Assembly: GCA_035565975.1 (NCBI GenBank)
Contig: DATMRT010000054.1
Location: 1-64,000 of the forward strand
DNA length: 64,000 bases
Direction: 5' to 3'
Source: Ga0077530 sp035565975
GTDB lineage: Bacteria; Pseudomonadota; Alphaproteobacteria; Rhizobiales; Hyphomicrobiaceae
Positions within the stretch are counted from its first letter, which is position 1, and each line of letters begins with the position of its first letter. This document shows, one piece after another, positions 43,755-53,163 of this stretch. Under the pieces are notes generated by a model, which saw only the letters and a list, made by a program, of their open reading frames with translations, was not told the DNA's origin and made no database searches. Both the position numbers and the translations under genes were made by a program.

Positions 43755-43896
43755 TCGGGTGGGGAGAGGACGCCAGCGGCGTTTGCCGCCGTCCGTACTT
43801 TGTGCTCAATCACCGGAAAATCAGGCTGGCCACGAGGTGATTCGCGTCGCAGCCTGCTGATGGACATCCTCGGCTTCAGGCATGGAGGAGAGTGCG

Positions 43897-46800
43897 ATGG
43901 CGGCAAGCGACGCCCGCGAGACGGCCATATCGCGCGACGAGATCTCCGAGTTCCACTTGCGCGATGAGGCGCGGCTCGTGGGCGGCCTCGTCGAGCGCGC
44001 CGTCTACACGAGTGACGAGCGCAAGCGCATTGCCGCGCTCGCCGAGCGCCTGGTGACTGCCGCGCGCGCCGGTCGCGCAAAACACGGCGGCCTCGATGCC
44101 TTCATGCACGAGTACGGCCTCACCTCCGAGGAGGGCGTCACGCTGCTTTGTCTCGCGGAGGCGCTGCTGCGTATCCCCGATGCCGACACCGCGGACGCGC
44201 TCATCGACGAGCGCATCGGCAGCGGCGACTGGGAGCGCCATATCGGCCATTCGGAGTCGCTGCTCGTCAACGCTTCGACATTCGGTCTCATGCTGACCGG
44301 GCGGATCGTCCGTCTCGGCCGCGCGCCGGGCTCAGGTCCCGGTGCGGTGCTCAAGCGTCTTGTCGCGCGTTCGGGTGAGCCGGTCATCCGGCAGGCCATG
44401 CGGCAGGCCGTGCGCATTCTCGGTGACCAGTTCGTGCTCGGCCGCACGATCGAAAGCGCACTCTCGAATGCCTGGGACTACGAGAAGCAGGGCTATGTCC
44501 TTTCCTATGACATGCTCGGCGAGGCCGCGCGCACGGCGAAGGATGCGGCCCGCTATCTCGAGCGCTATGCGAGCGCCATCGACGCCGTCGGCAAGGCGGC
44601 CGGTGCGCCAGGTGCCGAGAACATCGAGACGCTCATGCGGCGTCCGAGCATTTCGATCAAGCTCTCGGCGCTGCATCCGCGTTTCGAGCCGGGCAAGGAA
44701 GCGCGTCTCGAAGCCGAGCTGCTACCGGATCTTCTGGAGCTCGCCCGCCTTGCCCGTGCGCGCGGGCTCGGTATCACCATCGACGCCGAGGAGCAGGATC
44801 GGCTCGATCCGACGCTCATGCTCTTCGAGCGTTTGATGCACGCGCCGGAACTCGCCGGCTGGCCTGGTCTCGGTATGGTGGTGCAGGCCTACGGCAAGCG
44901 CGCGATCCCGATGCTGCGCTGGTTGAAGCAACTCGGCGATGCGACGCGACACACGATCCCGGTGCGGCTGGTCAAGGGCGCGTACTGGGACAGCGAGATC
45001 AAGCTTGCGCAGGAGCGCGGACTACCGGGTTATCCGGTCTTCACGGCGAAGATGCACACCGATGTCTCCTATCTCGCGTGCCTGCGCTTCCTGCTGAGTG
45101 AGACGCGGACCTTCTATCCGCAGTTTGCGACCCACAATGCGCACACGATCGCGGCCGCGCACGTTGCCGGCGGCGCGCTGCCCTTCGAGATGCAGCGTCT
45201 GCATGGTATGGGCGAGGCGCTCTATGAGGACGTCGTAAGTAAATCCGGCCTCGCGCGCCGCTGCCGCATCTACGCGCCGGTGGGCGCACACGAGGATCTG
45301 CTGGCCTACCTCGTGCGGCGTCTTCTCGAGAACGGCGCCAATACGTCGTTTGTCAACCGCCTCGCCGACGACGACATGCCGGCCGCCGAGATCGTGCGCG
45401 ATCCCGTCGAGGCGACGGAAAAGCTCTGGCAGGCCGGCAAGCTCGACGAGAACCTGCGCATTCCGCCGCCGGCCGCAATCCTCGGCCCAGGCCGGCGCAA
45501 CAGCGCGGGGCTGGCACTGGCGGAGCCGACAACGCGCGAGGGGCTGCTCGGCGAGATCAATGCCGCGATTGCGGTCGACTTCACCGCCAGCCCTATCATC
45601 GATGGCGAGATCATCCGCGGCGGCGACGCGGCGCGCCTCGTCCTCTGTCCGCATGATCGCCGCCGGCGCATCGGTACCGTGCTCGATGCCACGCCCGATC
45701 AGGTCGCGCGCGCCATTGCGAGTGCGAGCACGGCCATGCACGCCTGGGATCGCCGCGGTGGCCCCGCGCGCGCCGCGCTGCTCGAGAAGGCGGCCGACCT
45801 CATGGAGCGCGACCGGGCGCGCCTCATGGGTGTGATCGTGCGTGAGGCCGGAAAGACGCTCGATGCCGCGCTTTCGGAAGTGCGCGAAGCTGTCGATTTC
45901 CTGCGCTACTACGCGGGCGAGGCGCGTCGGCAGTTCGCCGGACCGACCGTGCTCCCGGGCCCGACCGGTGAGCGCAACACGATCGAGCTTTGCGGGCGCG
46001 GCGTGTTCGCCTGCATCTCGCCGTGGAATTTCCCGCTCGCGATATTCACGGGGCAGGTGGCCGCAGCGCTGGCGGCGGGGAACGCGGTTGTCGCGAAACC
46101 GGCCGAGCAGACGCCGGTGACGGCTTTCCTCGCCGTCGAGCTGATGCACGCGGCGGGCATTCCGGGCAACGTGCTCCATCTGCTTCCGGGCGATGGCTCG
46201 GTGGGCGCGGCGCTCTCCAAGGATGCGCGCATTGCGGGCATTGCCTTCACCGGTTCGAACGAGACGGCCTGGGCCATCCAGAAGACGCTGACCGATCGTC
46301 GCGGTGCGATTGTGCCGTTCATCGCCGAGACTGGCGGCATCAATGGCATGATCGCCGACAGCAGCGCACTCGCTGAGCAGGTGGTGCGCGATGCCGTGCG
46401 CTCGGCTTTCGATTCAGCGGGGCAGCGCTGCTCGGCGGCGCGCGTGCTTTTCCTGCAGGAAGAGATCGCGGATGACGTTACGGAGATGCTAGCGGGCGCC
46501 ATTGCCGAGCTGAAAGTTGGCGATCCGCTCGACTACGCGACCGACGTCGGCCCGGTGATCGACGATGACGCGCAGACCATGCTCGAGGCTCACAAGCTCG
46601 CCATGCGCCGATCGCAGCGCGAGCTGATCGATCCGCCAATACCGGCGGATTGCAGAGCAGGGACGTACGTCACACCGGCCGCCTACGCGATCGAGCGGCT
46701 TGACGTTCTCGAACGCGAGATATTCGGCCCCATCCTGCATGTCGTGCGCTTCGAGGGCGGCCATCTCGATCGCGTGATCAAGGCGATCAACGCGACGGGC

Positions 46801-47070
46801 TATGGCCTGACGCTCGGCCTGCACAGCCGCATTGGCGGCGTCGCGGACTACGTGGCGGAGCACGCGCGCGTCGGCAATCTCTATGTCAACCGCAATCAGA
46901 TCGGTGCGGTGGTCGGCGTGCAGCCGTTCGGCGGCGAGGGTCTTTCGGGAACAGGCCCGAAGGCCGGCGGGCCGCACTATCTCGCGCGCTTTGCGACCGA
47001 GCGCGTGCGCTCGACCGACATAACCGCGACAGGCGGCAACATCGAGCTACTGGGGCTGCAGAAGGGCTGA
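43897..47070 (+). CDS. putA: Bifunctional proline dehydrogenase / L-glutamate gamma-semialdehyde dehydrogenase
   Basis: PutA oxidises proline to glutamate in two steps. Residues ~150-470 form the FAD (beta/alpha)8 PRODH barrel (PSISIKLSALHPRFEPGKEA, VRLVKGAYWDSEIK, FATHNAHTIAAAH). Residues ~560-1040 form the NAD aldehyde dehydrogenase: CISPWNFPLAIFTGQVAAAL, IAFTGSNETAWAIQKTL, FIAETGGINGMIADSSA and the catalytic Cys in SAGQRCSAARVLF. The N-terminal ribbon-helix-helix DNA-binding domain of enteric PutA is absent. ATG 43897 is chosen because GGAGGA overlaps the upstream ATG at 43882. It ends 5 nt from the trpD stop. Confidence 0.95.
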   Translation: MAASDARETAISRDEISEFHLRDEARLVGGLVERAVYTSDERKRIAALAERLVTAARAGRAKHGGLDAFMHEYGLTSEEGVTLLCLAEALLRIPDADTADALIDERIGSGDWERHIGHSESLLVNASTFGLMLTGRIVRLGRAPGSGPGAVLKRLVARSGEPVIRQAMRQAVRILGDQFVLGRTIESALSNAWDYEKQGYVLSYDMLGEAARTAKDAARYLERYASAIDAVGKAAGAPGAENIETLMRRPSISIKLSALHPRFEPGKEARLEAELLPDLLELARLARARGLGITIDAEEQDRLDPTLMLFERLMHAPELAGWPGLGMVVQAYGKRAIPMLRWLKQLGDATRHTIPVRLVKGAYWDSEIKLAQERGLPGYPVFTAKMHTDVSYLACLRFLLSETRTFYPQFATHNAHTIAAAHVAGGALPFEMQRLHGMGEALYEDVVSKSGLARRCRIYAPVGAHEDLLAYLVRRLLENGANTSFVNRLADDDMPAAEIVRDPVEATEKLWQAGKLDENLRIPPPAAILGPGRRNSAGLALAEPTTREGLLGEINAAIAVDFTASPIIDGEIIRGGDAARLVLCPHDRRRRIGTVLDATPDQVARAIASASTAMHAWDRRGGPARAALLEKAADLMERDRARLMGVIVREAGKTLDAALSEVREAVDFLRYYAGEARRQFAGPTVLPGPTGERNTIELCGRGVFACISPWNFPLAIFTGQVAAALAAGNAVVAKPAEQTPVTAFLAVELMHAAGIPGNVLHLLPGDGSVGAALSKDARIAGIAFTGSNETAWAIQKTLTDRRGAIVPFIAETGGINGMIADSSALAEQVVRDAVRSAFDSAGQRCSAARVLFLQEEIADDVTEMLAGAIAELKVGDPLDYATDVGPVIDDDAQTMLEAHKLAMRRSQRELIDPPIPADCRAGTYVTPAAYAIERLDVLEREIFGPILHVVRFEGGHLDRVIKAINATGYGLTLGLHSRIGGVADYVAEHARVGNLYVNRNQIGAVVGVQPFGGEGLSGTGPKAGGPHYLARFATERVRSTDITATGGNIELLGLQKG

Positions 47071-47075
47071 GGCGG

Positions 47076-48098
47076 TCAGCTCGCGTTGGTGATCTGCACG
47101 AGCTTGTCGAGAGCGGCACGGGCAGCGCCCGATTCGATCGCATGTACGGCGAGCGCCACGCCGTCCGTCAGGCTCGTGGCCTTGCCGCCGACGATCAATG
47201 CCGCCGCCGTATTCAGCAGCACGATGTCACGGAACGGCCCCTTGCCGCCGGCCAGTAGGTCGCGGATGGCGCGAGCGTTGGTCGCCGCGTCGCCGCCCTT
47301 GAGATCTGCGAGCTTGGCGGGCGCAATGCCGGCATCGGCGGGCGTTACCTCGAACACGGTGACCTTGCCGTTCTTCAGCTCGGCGACGGTCGTCGCGCCG
47401 GTCGTCGTGATCTCATCGAGGCCGTCATGGCCGTGCACGACCCACACGTGCTCGGCCCCGAGGTTCGCGAGCACATGCGCGATCGGCTCGACCCATTCGA
47501 GCGAGAACACGCCGAGCACCTGCCGCGTCACGCCGGCCGGGTTCGAGATTGGCCCGAGCAGGTTGAAGATCGTGCGGATGCCAAGCTCGGCGCGGATCGG
47601 CGCCCAGTGCTTCATGGACGGATGGTACATCGGCGCCCACAGGAAGCCGACACCGGCTTCGCTGATAACCTTTGCGACGGTGTCCGGGCTCGCATCCACC
47701 TTGACGCCAAGCTCGGTCAGCACGTCCGAAGCGCCCGAGAGGGATGAGACGCGACGATTGCCGTGCTTGGCAATCTTCAGCCCCGCTCCGGCCGCGACGA
47801 TGGACGCGGCCGTCGATACGTTGAACGTGCCGTGACTGTCGCCACCGGTGCCGACGATGTCGACGGCGCCCGGTGGCGCCGATACCCGGTTCATCTTGGC
47901 GCGCATCATCTGAGCGGCGCCGGTGATCTCCTCTACGGTCTCGCCACGCACGCGCAGCGCCATGAGGAACGCGCCCATCTGCGCGGGCGAGGCATGACCG
48001 TCGGTCATGATCTCGAGGGCGCTGCGGATTTCGTCGGTCGCGAGCCGCGCCCCGGTCGAGACCTTCTGAATGAGGCGGGTGAGTTCGGCGGCGGGCAT
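47076..48098 (-). CDS. trpD: Anthranilate phosphoribosyltransferase
   Basis: TrpD attaches phosphoribose to anthranilate, the second step of tryptophan synthesis. DIVGTGGDSHGTFNVSTAAS binds PRPP, GLKIAKHGNRRVSSLSGASD the anthranilate/PRPP region, and LGPISNPAGVTRQVLGVF is conserved. ATG 48098 gives 340 residues; the frame back to 48353 runs through trpG and is rejected. It starts 40 nt after trpG, as expected for an operon. trpC, which usually follows, is missing. Confidence 0.96.
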   Translation of the reverse strand: MPAAELTRLIQKVSTGARLATDEIRSALEIMTDGHASPAQMGAFLMALRVRGETVEEITGAAQMMRAKMNRVSAPPGAVDIVGTGGDSHGTFNVSTAASIVAAGAGLKIAKHGNRRVSSLSGASDVLTELGVKVDASPDTVAKVISEAGVGFLWAPMYHPSMKHWAPIRAELGIRTIFNLLGPISNPAGVTRQVLGVFSLEWVEPIAHVLANLGAEHVWVVHGHDGLDEITTTGATTVAELKNGKVTVFEVTPADAGIAPAKLADLKGGDAATNARAIRDLLAGGKGPFRDIVLLNTAAALIVGGKATSLTDGVALAVHAIESGAARAALDKLVQITNAS

Positions 48099-48138
48099 GA
48101 GGGAGGGTCTTCCGGATATCGAGGTCGGATCGTTCGAG

Positions 48139-48753
48139 TTATGCCGCGACGCGCGGCGTCTTGGTGTTGCGGGTGCGCGGCGCCAAGCCGGCAAGGCGGA
48201 GGAAGTTCGCGAGGATATCGTGGCCGTGCTCGGAGGCGATGCTCTCCGGGTGGAACTGCACGCCGTGGACCGGATGCGTGCGGTGCTGCACACCCATGAT
48301 GATGCCGTCTGCCGTCTCGGCGGTGATCTCGAGGTCGACCGGCAGGCTCCCACGGTCGACGATCAGCGAGTGATAGCGCGTCACCTCGAAACGCTTCGGT
48401 ATGCCCGCGAAGAGGCCCTTGCCCGTCGTCTCGATGGTCGAGAGCTTGCCGTGCATGACGGTCGGCGCGCGCACGACCTTGCCGCCGTACACTTGCCCGA
48501 TCGCCTGATGGCCGAGGCATACGCCGAGCAGCGGGATCTTGGGGCCGGCTTCCTTGATCAGCTCGAGGCAGATGCCGGCTTCGTTGGGCGTGCAGGGGCC
48601 GGGCGAAAGCACGATCGCCTGCGGTGCCATGCGGACGGCCTCGGCGACAGTGATCTTGTCGTTGCGGACGACCTCGCATTCAGCACCAAGCTCGCCCAGG
48701 AAGTGGACGAGATTGTAGGTGAAGCTGTCGTAGTTATCGATGAGCAGAAGCAT
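48139..48753 (-). CDS. trpG: Anthranilate synthase component II (glutamine amidotransferase)
   Basis: A 204-residue class I amidotransferase. LLLIDNYDSFTYNLVHFLG starts the fold. The catalytic triad is visible as Cys in LLGVCLGHQAIGQVYGGKVV and His-Glu in VQFHPESIASEHGHDILANF. It supplies ammonia to TrpE (not in this window). The pairing with trpD favours a tryptophan role over p-aminobenzoate, though PabA-type dual use is known. Confidence 0.94.
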   Translation of the reverse strand: MLLLIDNYDSFTYNLVHFLGELGAECEVVRNDKITVAEAVRMAPQAIVLSPGPCTPNEAGICLELIKEAGPKIPLLGVCLGHQAIGQVYGGKVVRAPTVMHGKLSTIETTGKGLFAGIPKRFEVTRYHSLIVDRGSLPVDLEITAETADGIIMGVQHRTHPVHGVQFHPESIASEHGHDILANFLRLAGLAPRTRNTKTPRVAA

Positions 48754-48804
48754 GGATTTGGCTTACGCGGACAGCGCTTAGGCGTCAAGGCGGCTCGGAG
48801 GCGC

Positions 48805-49437
48805 CTACGTGCCGAGGAACACGGTCTTCACGAATTCGCGGTAGAGGAGCATCTGGCGCGCGAGCGCCGGCGGATCGTGGAGCGCCTTCGAGAGAACAAT
48901 GCCGCCATCGGCGACGACGGAGAGCATGTCGGCGAGATCGTCCAGATCGACCTGGATGCGCGGCGGGTAGCGCGCCGCGATGGCATCGAGGCGCGTGCGG
49001 AAGCGCTTTCGCCACAGGATGACGGCCTCGGTATTCAGGTCACGGACCCGCTGGTCGAACAGGCGATCCTGATAGCAGCAGGCAGCGATCAGGCAGCCGG
49101 GATGGCCGTTCGGCAGGTCGGCGAGCATCTCGGCCAGCATCTTGAGGCCGACGAGGAAGCCGTGCAGCGGGTCCTCGTTCAGTTCGTCGGCGCGCGCGAA
49201 CAGCTCGTCGAACATGGCCGTTTCGCGGGCGATATAGCGCTCGAGCAGCACGCGGGCGAGCTCGGTCTTGTCGCGGAAGTGGTAGAAGAACCCGCTTTTG
49301 GTGATGCCGACCGCGGCGATCAGCTCGTCGATCGACGTCGCATCGAAGCCTTTCGCGAGCACTGAGCTCTCGGCGACATCGAGAATGCGCTCGCGCGCGT
49401 CACCCTTCTTCCTCGTCTGAGCGGCGGGCGTCGGCAT
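48805..49437 (-). CDS. TetR/AcrR-family transcriptional regulator
   Basis: A 210-residue regulator. The N-terminal HTH is clear: ARERILDVAESSVLAKGFDA, then SIDELIAAVGITKSGFFYHF with the recognition helix and YHF hinge. The helical C-terminal part (residues ~70-205) has Cys in GHPGCLIAACCYQDRLF. It diverges from the homocysteine methyltransferase-like gene, and a perfect dyad stands 22 nt before its start. Its ligand is unknown; control of its neighbour and of itself is likely. Confidence 0.9.
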   Translation of the reverse strand: MPTPAAQTRKKGDARERILDVAESSVLAKGFDATSIDELIAAVGITKSGFFYHFRDKTELARVLLERYIARETAMFDELFARADELNEDPLHGFLVGLKMLAEMLADLPNGHPGCLIAACCYQDRLFDQRVRDLNTEAVILWRKRFRTRLDAIAARYPPRIQVDLDDLADMLSVVADGGIVLSKALHDPPALARQMLLYREFVKTVFLGT

Positions 49438-49458
49438 GGCGAACTGTACCTATGGTCA

Positions 49459-49474
49459 AGTTACGCAAGTAACT
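49459..49474. promoter_or_regulatory. Candidate TetR operator in the tetR / methyltransferase divergent gap
   Basis: AGTTAC GCAA GTAACT is a perfect 6-bp dyad with a 4-nt spacer, 22 nt upstream of the TetR gene. A second dyad, CGCTTAAGCG (49510-49519), lies 36 nt further in the same gap. TetR proteins usually bind such sites near their own divergent promoter. No binding evidence exists. Confidence 0.5.
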
Positions 49475-49664
49475 GTGCCGGCAATGGCAGTCGATTAATC
49501 ATTGAATCGCGCTTAAGCGTTTGTCTTTTAACACGAATTCTAAAGACGGTGCAACTGCACCACGCGCCTTCTAGAGGCATGTGGCGATGCCACGTACAAG
49601 TCCGGCGCCGAGATCGGGAGGTTCCGTTCGGCAGGATAAAGCCAAACATAACTTGGAGATGATC

Positions 49665-50627
49665 ATGAGCAAATATCGCAATGCATTGCCGCAGCTCGGT
49701 TCGCGACTGTTTCTCACGGACGGCGGGCTCGAAACCACGCTGATCTTCCAGAACGGCATCGACCTCCCCTACTTCGCCTCCTGCGAGCTGCTGCGCAGCC
49801 AGGCAGGACGCGACGTGCTCACGGAATACTTTGCGCCGTACATCGAGACGGCGCGTCGAGCAAAGCTCGGTTTCGTTCTCGAGGCGCCGACGTGGCGCGC
49901 CAATCCGGACTGGGGTGCCAAGCTCGGCTACGCGCGCGAGATACTGGCTGACGTCAATCGCATGGGCATCGCGCTCATGGAGGAGCTGCGTTTCGCCCAT
50001 GAGACGCGCGATACGCCGATGGTGATCAGCGGCAACATCGGCCCGCGCGGCGACGGTTACGTGGCGGGCGCGGAGATGACGGTCGAAGCCGCTGCGGACT
50101 ACCACGGCGAGCAGATTGCCGTCTTCGCGGACACCGCCGCCGATATGGTGGCCGCCTTCACGATGACCAATGTCAGCGAGGCGCTCGGTATCGCGATCGC
50201 AGCCCAGCGGCACAACATGCCGGTCGTGATCTCATTCACGCTCGAGACCGACGGCCGCCTGCCGAGCGGCGCAACGCTCAAGGAGGCCATCGAGACGGTC
50301 GATGCTGTGACCCGCGACGGCCCGGCATACTACATGATCAACTGTGCGCACCCGACGCACTTCGAGACGACGCTCAGCGGCGGCGGCCGCTGGATCGAGC
50401 GCATCCGCGGCGTTCGTGCGAATGCCTCGCGCCGGAGCCATGCCGAGCTCGATTCAGCGCCTGATCTCGATGCCGGCGATCCGGTCGAGCTTGGCGGGCA
50501 GTACCGTGACCTGCTGCGTGCCTTTCCGCAGATCCGCGTAATCGGCGGCTGTTGCGGTACCGATCACCGTCATGTGGGCGAGATGTGCTCGGCCTGCTCG
50601 GGAGATGGCTCGTCGAAGGCGGCTTGA
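49665..50627 (+). CDS. Homocysteine S-methyltransferase family protein
   Basis: A 320-residue zinc enzyme of the Pfam S-methyl_trans family (MmuM/BHMT/MetH N-terminal type), moving methyl to homocysteine or a similar thiol. LFLTDGGLETTLIFQNGIDL starts the barrel. The zinc cysteines are in YYMINCAHPTHFE and VIGGCCGTDHRHV. ATG 49665 has GGAG 6 nt upstream; 49659 and 49581 are weaker starts. No SAM riboswitch was found in the 227-nt leader, and control by the divergent TetR is more plausible. Confidence 0.9.
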   Translation: MSKYRNALPQLGSRLFLTDGGLETTLIFQNGIDLPYFASCELLRSQAGRDVLTEYFAPYIETARRAKLGFVLEAPTWRANPDWGAKLGYAREILADVNRMGIALMEELRFAHETRDTPMVISGNIGPRGDGYVAGAEMTVEAAADYHGEQIAVFADTAADMVAAFTMTNVSEALGIAIAAQRHNMPVVISFTLETDGRLPSGATLKEAIETVDAVTRDGPAYYMINCAHPTHFETTLSGGGRWIERIRGVRANASRRSHAELDSAPDLDAGDPVELGGQYRDLLRAFPQIRVIGGCCGTDHRHVGEMCSACSGDGSSKAA

Positions 50628-50661
50628 GATAGCTGAAAGCGTAACGCGGCGGTCCGGCCTC

Positions 50662-51189
50662 TCAGGCCGCGGCCGTCGCGAGCATCTTCGGCGTCGCGAA
50701 GTGCACGAGATGGCCCTTGCGCGGACCGACGTCCTTCCAGCTCTTGCCCTCGAACTTCAGCACGACGACGCCGGCCGTCGGCAGCTTCTCCGAGAGGATG
50801 GCGATCTGGGTCGGATCACCGGTGCCGATCAGCTCGATGGCAAGGATCTGCAGGCCCGGATTGTGGCCGACGATCATGAGATGCTTGACCGTCCCCGGCG
50901 TCCGGCGCACGCGTTCGAGAAGGCCGATCGGTTCGGCGAGATAGAGCCCACCCTCGTATTTCGTCCGCGGTTCGGGCTCCCATCCGCCACTCGCAAGCTC
51001 GAAGGTCTGGCGCGTGCGCACGGACGGCGAGCAGAGCACGAGATCGGGCTTGAGGCCGTGCTGTCTCAGAAAGGCGCCCATCATCGGCGCCGCAGCGAGA
51101 CCCCGCGCGTTGAGCGGACGCTCGCGGTCATCGAGGCCGGAGATGTCCCAGCTCGACTTCGCATGTCGAAAGAGCGTCAAGGTCAGCAT
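50662..51189 (-). CDS. SixA-like histidine phosphatase family protein
   Basis: A 175-residue phosphohistidine-type phosphatase. LTLFRHAKSSWDISGLDDRE contains the RHAK/RHG nucleophile His; DLVLCSPSVRTRQTFELA the Arg, and LMIVGHNPGLQILAIELIG the second His. SixA of E. coli dephosphorylates the HPt domain of ArcB; here the target is unknown. It lies downstream (24-nt gap) of the oxaloacetate-decarboxylase-type gene on the same strand. Confidence 0.9.
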   Translation of the reverse strand: MLTLTLFRHAKSSWDISGLDDRERPLNARGLAAAPMMGAFLRQHGLKPDLVLCSPSVRTRQTFELASGGWEPEPRTKYEGGLYLAEPIGLLERVRRTPGTVKHLMIVGHNPGLQILAIELIGTGDPTQIAILSEKLPTAGVVVLKFEGKSWKDVGPRKGHLVHFATPKMLATAAA

Positions 51190-51213
51190 CGCGATCGGCC
51201 TCCTCCGATCAGC

Positions 51214-52089
51214 TCAGGGCTTCGTGGCCAGGTAGTCCTTGGTCCAGCGGTCATAGTCAGCCGCGCGTGTCACGCGCTTGACGAGGTCGGCCGAAGCGAG
51301 CCCCTTGAGGTCCTTGGGTGCGGTGCCATCACGCAACGCCTTGAGCGTATCATAAATGGCCTGGATGGCAGCCTGGATGGGCTGATGTCCCTGCAGGCAC
51401 ACGCGCACGCCGCGCGAGGCGAGATAGGCGAGGTCGGATAGCTCCGGCGTCGCCGTGCCGAGGATGAGTGGAATCTTTACGGCCGGCGCGATGGCGTCGA
51501 GTTCGGCGCGCGTCTTGACGCCGACGAGGAAGATCGCATCGACCCCGCATTTCTCGTACGCCTGTGCGCGTTTGATCGTGTCCTCTAGCCCGGTGATGAT
51601 CGGCGCGCTCGTGCGTCCGGCAATGCAGAGGTCGGAATCGCGGCGCGCGGCGAGAGCCGCCTTCATCTTGCCGATCCCTTCCTCGATGCTCAGAATCTGC
51701 GGCTTCTCCGTCGTGCCGAAGGGCTGCGGCAGGGCCGTATCCTCGATCGACATGCCGCTGACGCCGGCAATCTCCAGCTCCTCCACCGTGCGCATGACCG
51801 AGAGCGCATTGCCATAGCCGTGGTCGGCGTCGACCATCAGCGGCAGCTCCATGGCACGGTTGATGCGCAGCGCCTGGTCGGCGAACTCGGTGAGCGTGAG
51901 GATGATGAGATCGGGCGCCGAGAGCACGCCGAGCGAGCCCGTCGAGCCCGCGAACATGCCGATCTCGAAGCCGATCTCGGAGGCAATGCGCGCCGATATG
52001 GGATCGTGCACCGAGCCCGGGTGATAGCAGTTCTTGCCTGCAAGATAGCTGCGGAACTTCTGGCGGCGATCGGTCCAGCGCGAGGGCAT
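51214..52089 (-). CDS. Isocitrate lyase/PEP mutase superfamily protein (oxaloacetate decarboxylase type)
   Basis: A 291-residue TIM-barrel enzyme. LPLMVDADHGYGNALSVMRT holds the Mg-binding Asp pair, ISIED-like GVSGMSIEDTALPQPFGTTE the second metal site, and LCIAGRTSA the gating Arg segment. The KKCGH catalytic motif of true isocitrate lyases is absent. The length and arrangement best match biotin-independent oxaloacetate decarboxylases (PA4872 group). It is followed by the SixA-like gene, and 21 nt downstream of the reductase gene. Confidence 0.85.
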   Translation of the reverse strand: MPSRWTDRRQKFRSYLAGKNCYHPGSVHDPISARIASEIGFEIGMFAGSTGSLGVLSAPDLIILTLTEFADQALRINRAMELPLMVDADHGYGNALSVMRTVEELEIAGVSGMSIEDTALPQPFGTTEKPQILSIEEGIGKMKAALAARRDSDLCIAGRTSAPIITGLEDTIKRAQAYEKCGVDAIFLVGVKTRAELDAIAPAVKIPLILGTATPELSDLAYLASRGVRVCLQGHQPIQAAIQAIYDTLKALRDGTAPKDLKGLASADLVKRVTRAADYDRWTKDYLATKP

Positions 52090-52110
52090 GTTGCGTTATC
52101 TCTCCGGAAC

Positions 52111-53163
52111 TCAGATGTGGGCAACGGCTTCGGGGCTCGGAGCGATCTCGCCGCGCTCGACGCGCCGTACGACCTCGACGATGCGGCTGTTGGCGGGCGT
52201 TGCGATCTTCAGCTCCGCGCCCTTCGAAGCGACGAGGCCGTTGATGTAGTCGATCTCCGTGCGCCGGCCCTTCATGATGTCCTGGCCCATGGAGGGGCGC
52301 TGCTCGTCGTTCCGGTGCTTGACCTGCTCGAGCAGGATGCCCTCGCATTCCTCGCGCGCCGCCTTGTCGCCCTCGCCCGCGGCGAGCAGCTTCTCCGGCG
52401 GGATGTGATAGACCGGTTCGAGCGCATAGCCGTGCGCAAGGCCGACCTTGATGGCCTCGGCCGCAATCCGGATGGCGAGCCAGCGCGTCATGGGATCGCG
52501 GTCATTGCCGTTGCCGCCGCGTCCCGTCGCCGCCGAGACCGGATTGCGCATGGCGTTCACGATCAGCTTGGACCAGCGCTCGCCCCAGAGATTGGTTGTC
52601 GTCTTCGCGCTGTCGACGATGCTCACCATCTCCGCGATTTCCTTCACGCGGGGCGAGATGCGCCCGTGTGGCTCGCCGACGCGGAAGACGGTGTGGCGCG
52701 ATCCGCCGAGCGCAACATTGCGCTGAACTTTCGCCGGCCCGACCAGCTCGACCGAGATTGTCGAGGCAATGCAGCCGACCGTCTTGCCCCAGCCGACGAC
52801 GGAGGCAATGCGCTCCTCGTTGATCGAGTTCTGCAGCGAGACGACATAGCCGTCGGCGGCGAGATACTGGGCGATCATCTGCGTCGCCCAGACCGTGTCG
52901 TAGGACTTCATCGACACGAAAGCGATGTCGAAGGGACGCTGGCTGCCGGTCTTCTGCAACTCGGTGATGTGGATCGCGTTGACGGGGACCGTGAAATTCT
53001 CCGGCGCCGTCTGGCCGCGCAGCGTCAGGCCGTCACGGCGCATGGCCTCGACGTGCTCGGGCCAGGGATCAATCAGCGTCACGTCCTGTCCGGCTTTGGC
53101 GAGGTAGCCGCCCACGTGGCCGCCGAGCGCACCCGCGCCCACGATCGCGATCTTGCGTTTCAT
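52111..53163 (-). CDS. 2-dehydropantoate 2-reductase family protein
   Basis: A 350-residue ketopantoate-reductase-like protein. KIAIVGAGALGGHVGGYLAK is the NADPH loop. TTTNLWGERWSKLIVNAMRN carries the catalytic Lys and substrate Asn of the C-terminal helical domain. PanE is ~300 residues; an insert around PEKLLAAGEGDKAAREECEG adds length, so the true substrate may differ from ketopantoate. ATG 53163 has GAGGAG ~7 nt upstream; the frame to 53277 is not supported. First gene of a three-gene minus-strand cluster. Confidence 0.87.
   Translation of the reverse strand: MKRKIAIVGAGALGGHVGGYLAKAGQDVTLIDPWPEHVEAMRRDGLTLRGQTAPENFTVPVNAIHITELQKTGSQRPFDIAFVSMKSYDTVWATQMIAQYLAADGYVVSLQNSINEERIASVVGWGKTVGCIASTISVELVGPAKVQRNVALGGSRHTVFRVGEPHGRISPRVKEIAEMVSIVDSAKTTTNLWGERWSKLIVNAMRNPVSAATGRGGNGNDRDPMTRWLAIRIAAEAIKVGLAHGYALEPVYHIPPEKLLAAGEGDKAAREECEGILLEQVKHRNDEQRPSMGQDIMKGRRTEIDYINGLVASKGAELKIATPANSRIVEVVRRVERGEIAPSPEAVAHI

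Noticed and set aside
49500..49664. SAM riboswitch before the homocysteine methyltransferase-like gene
   Set aside because: I compared it with SAM-II and related patterns from memory and found no matching conserved core; only a small hairpin is present.
52111..53163. Phosphite dehydrogenase (PtxD) linked to phnCDE
   Set aside because: The sequence has the GAGALGG loop and Lys/Asn helix of ketopantoate reductases, not the D-2-hydroxyacid dehydrogenase fold.
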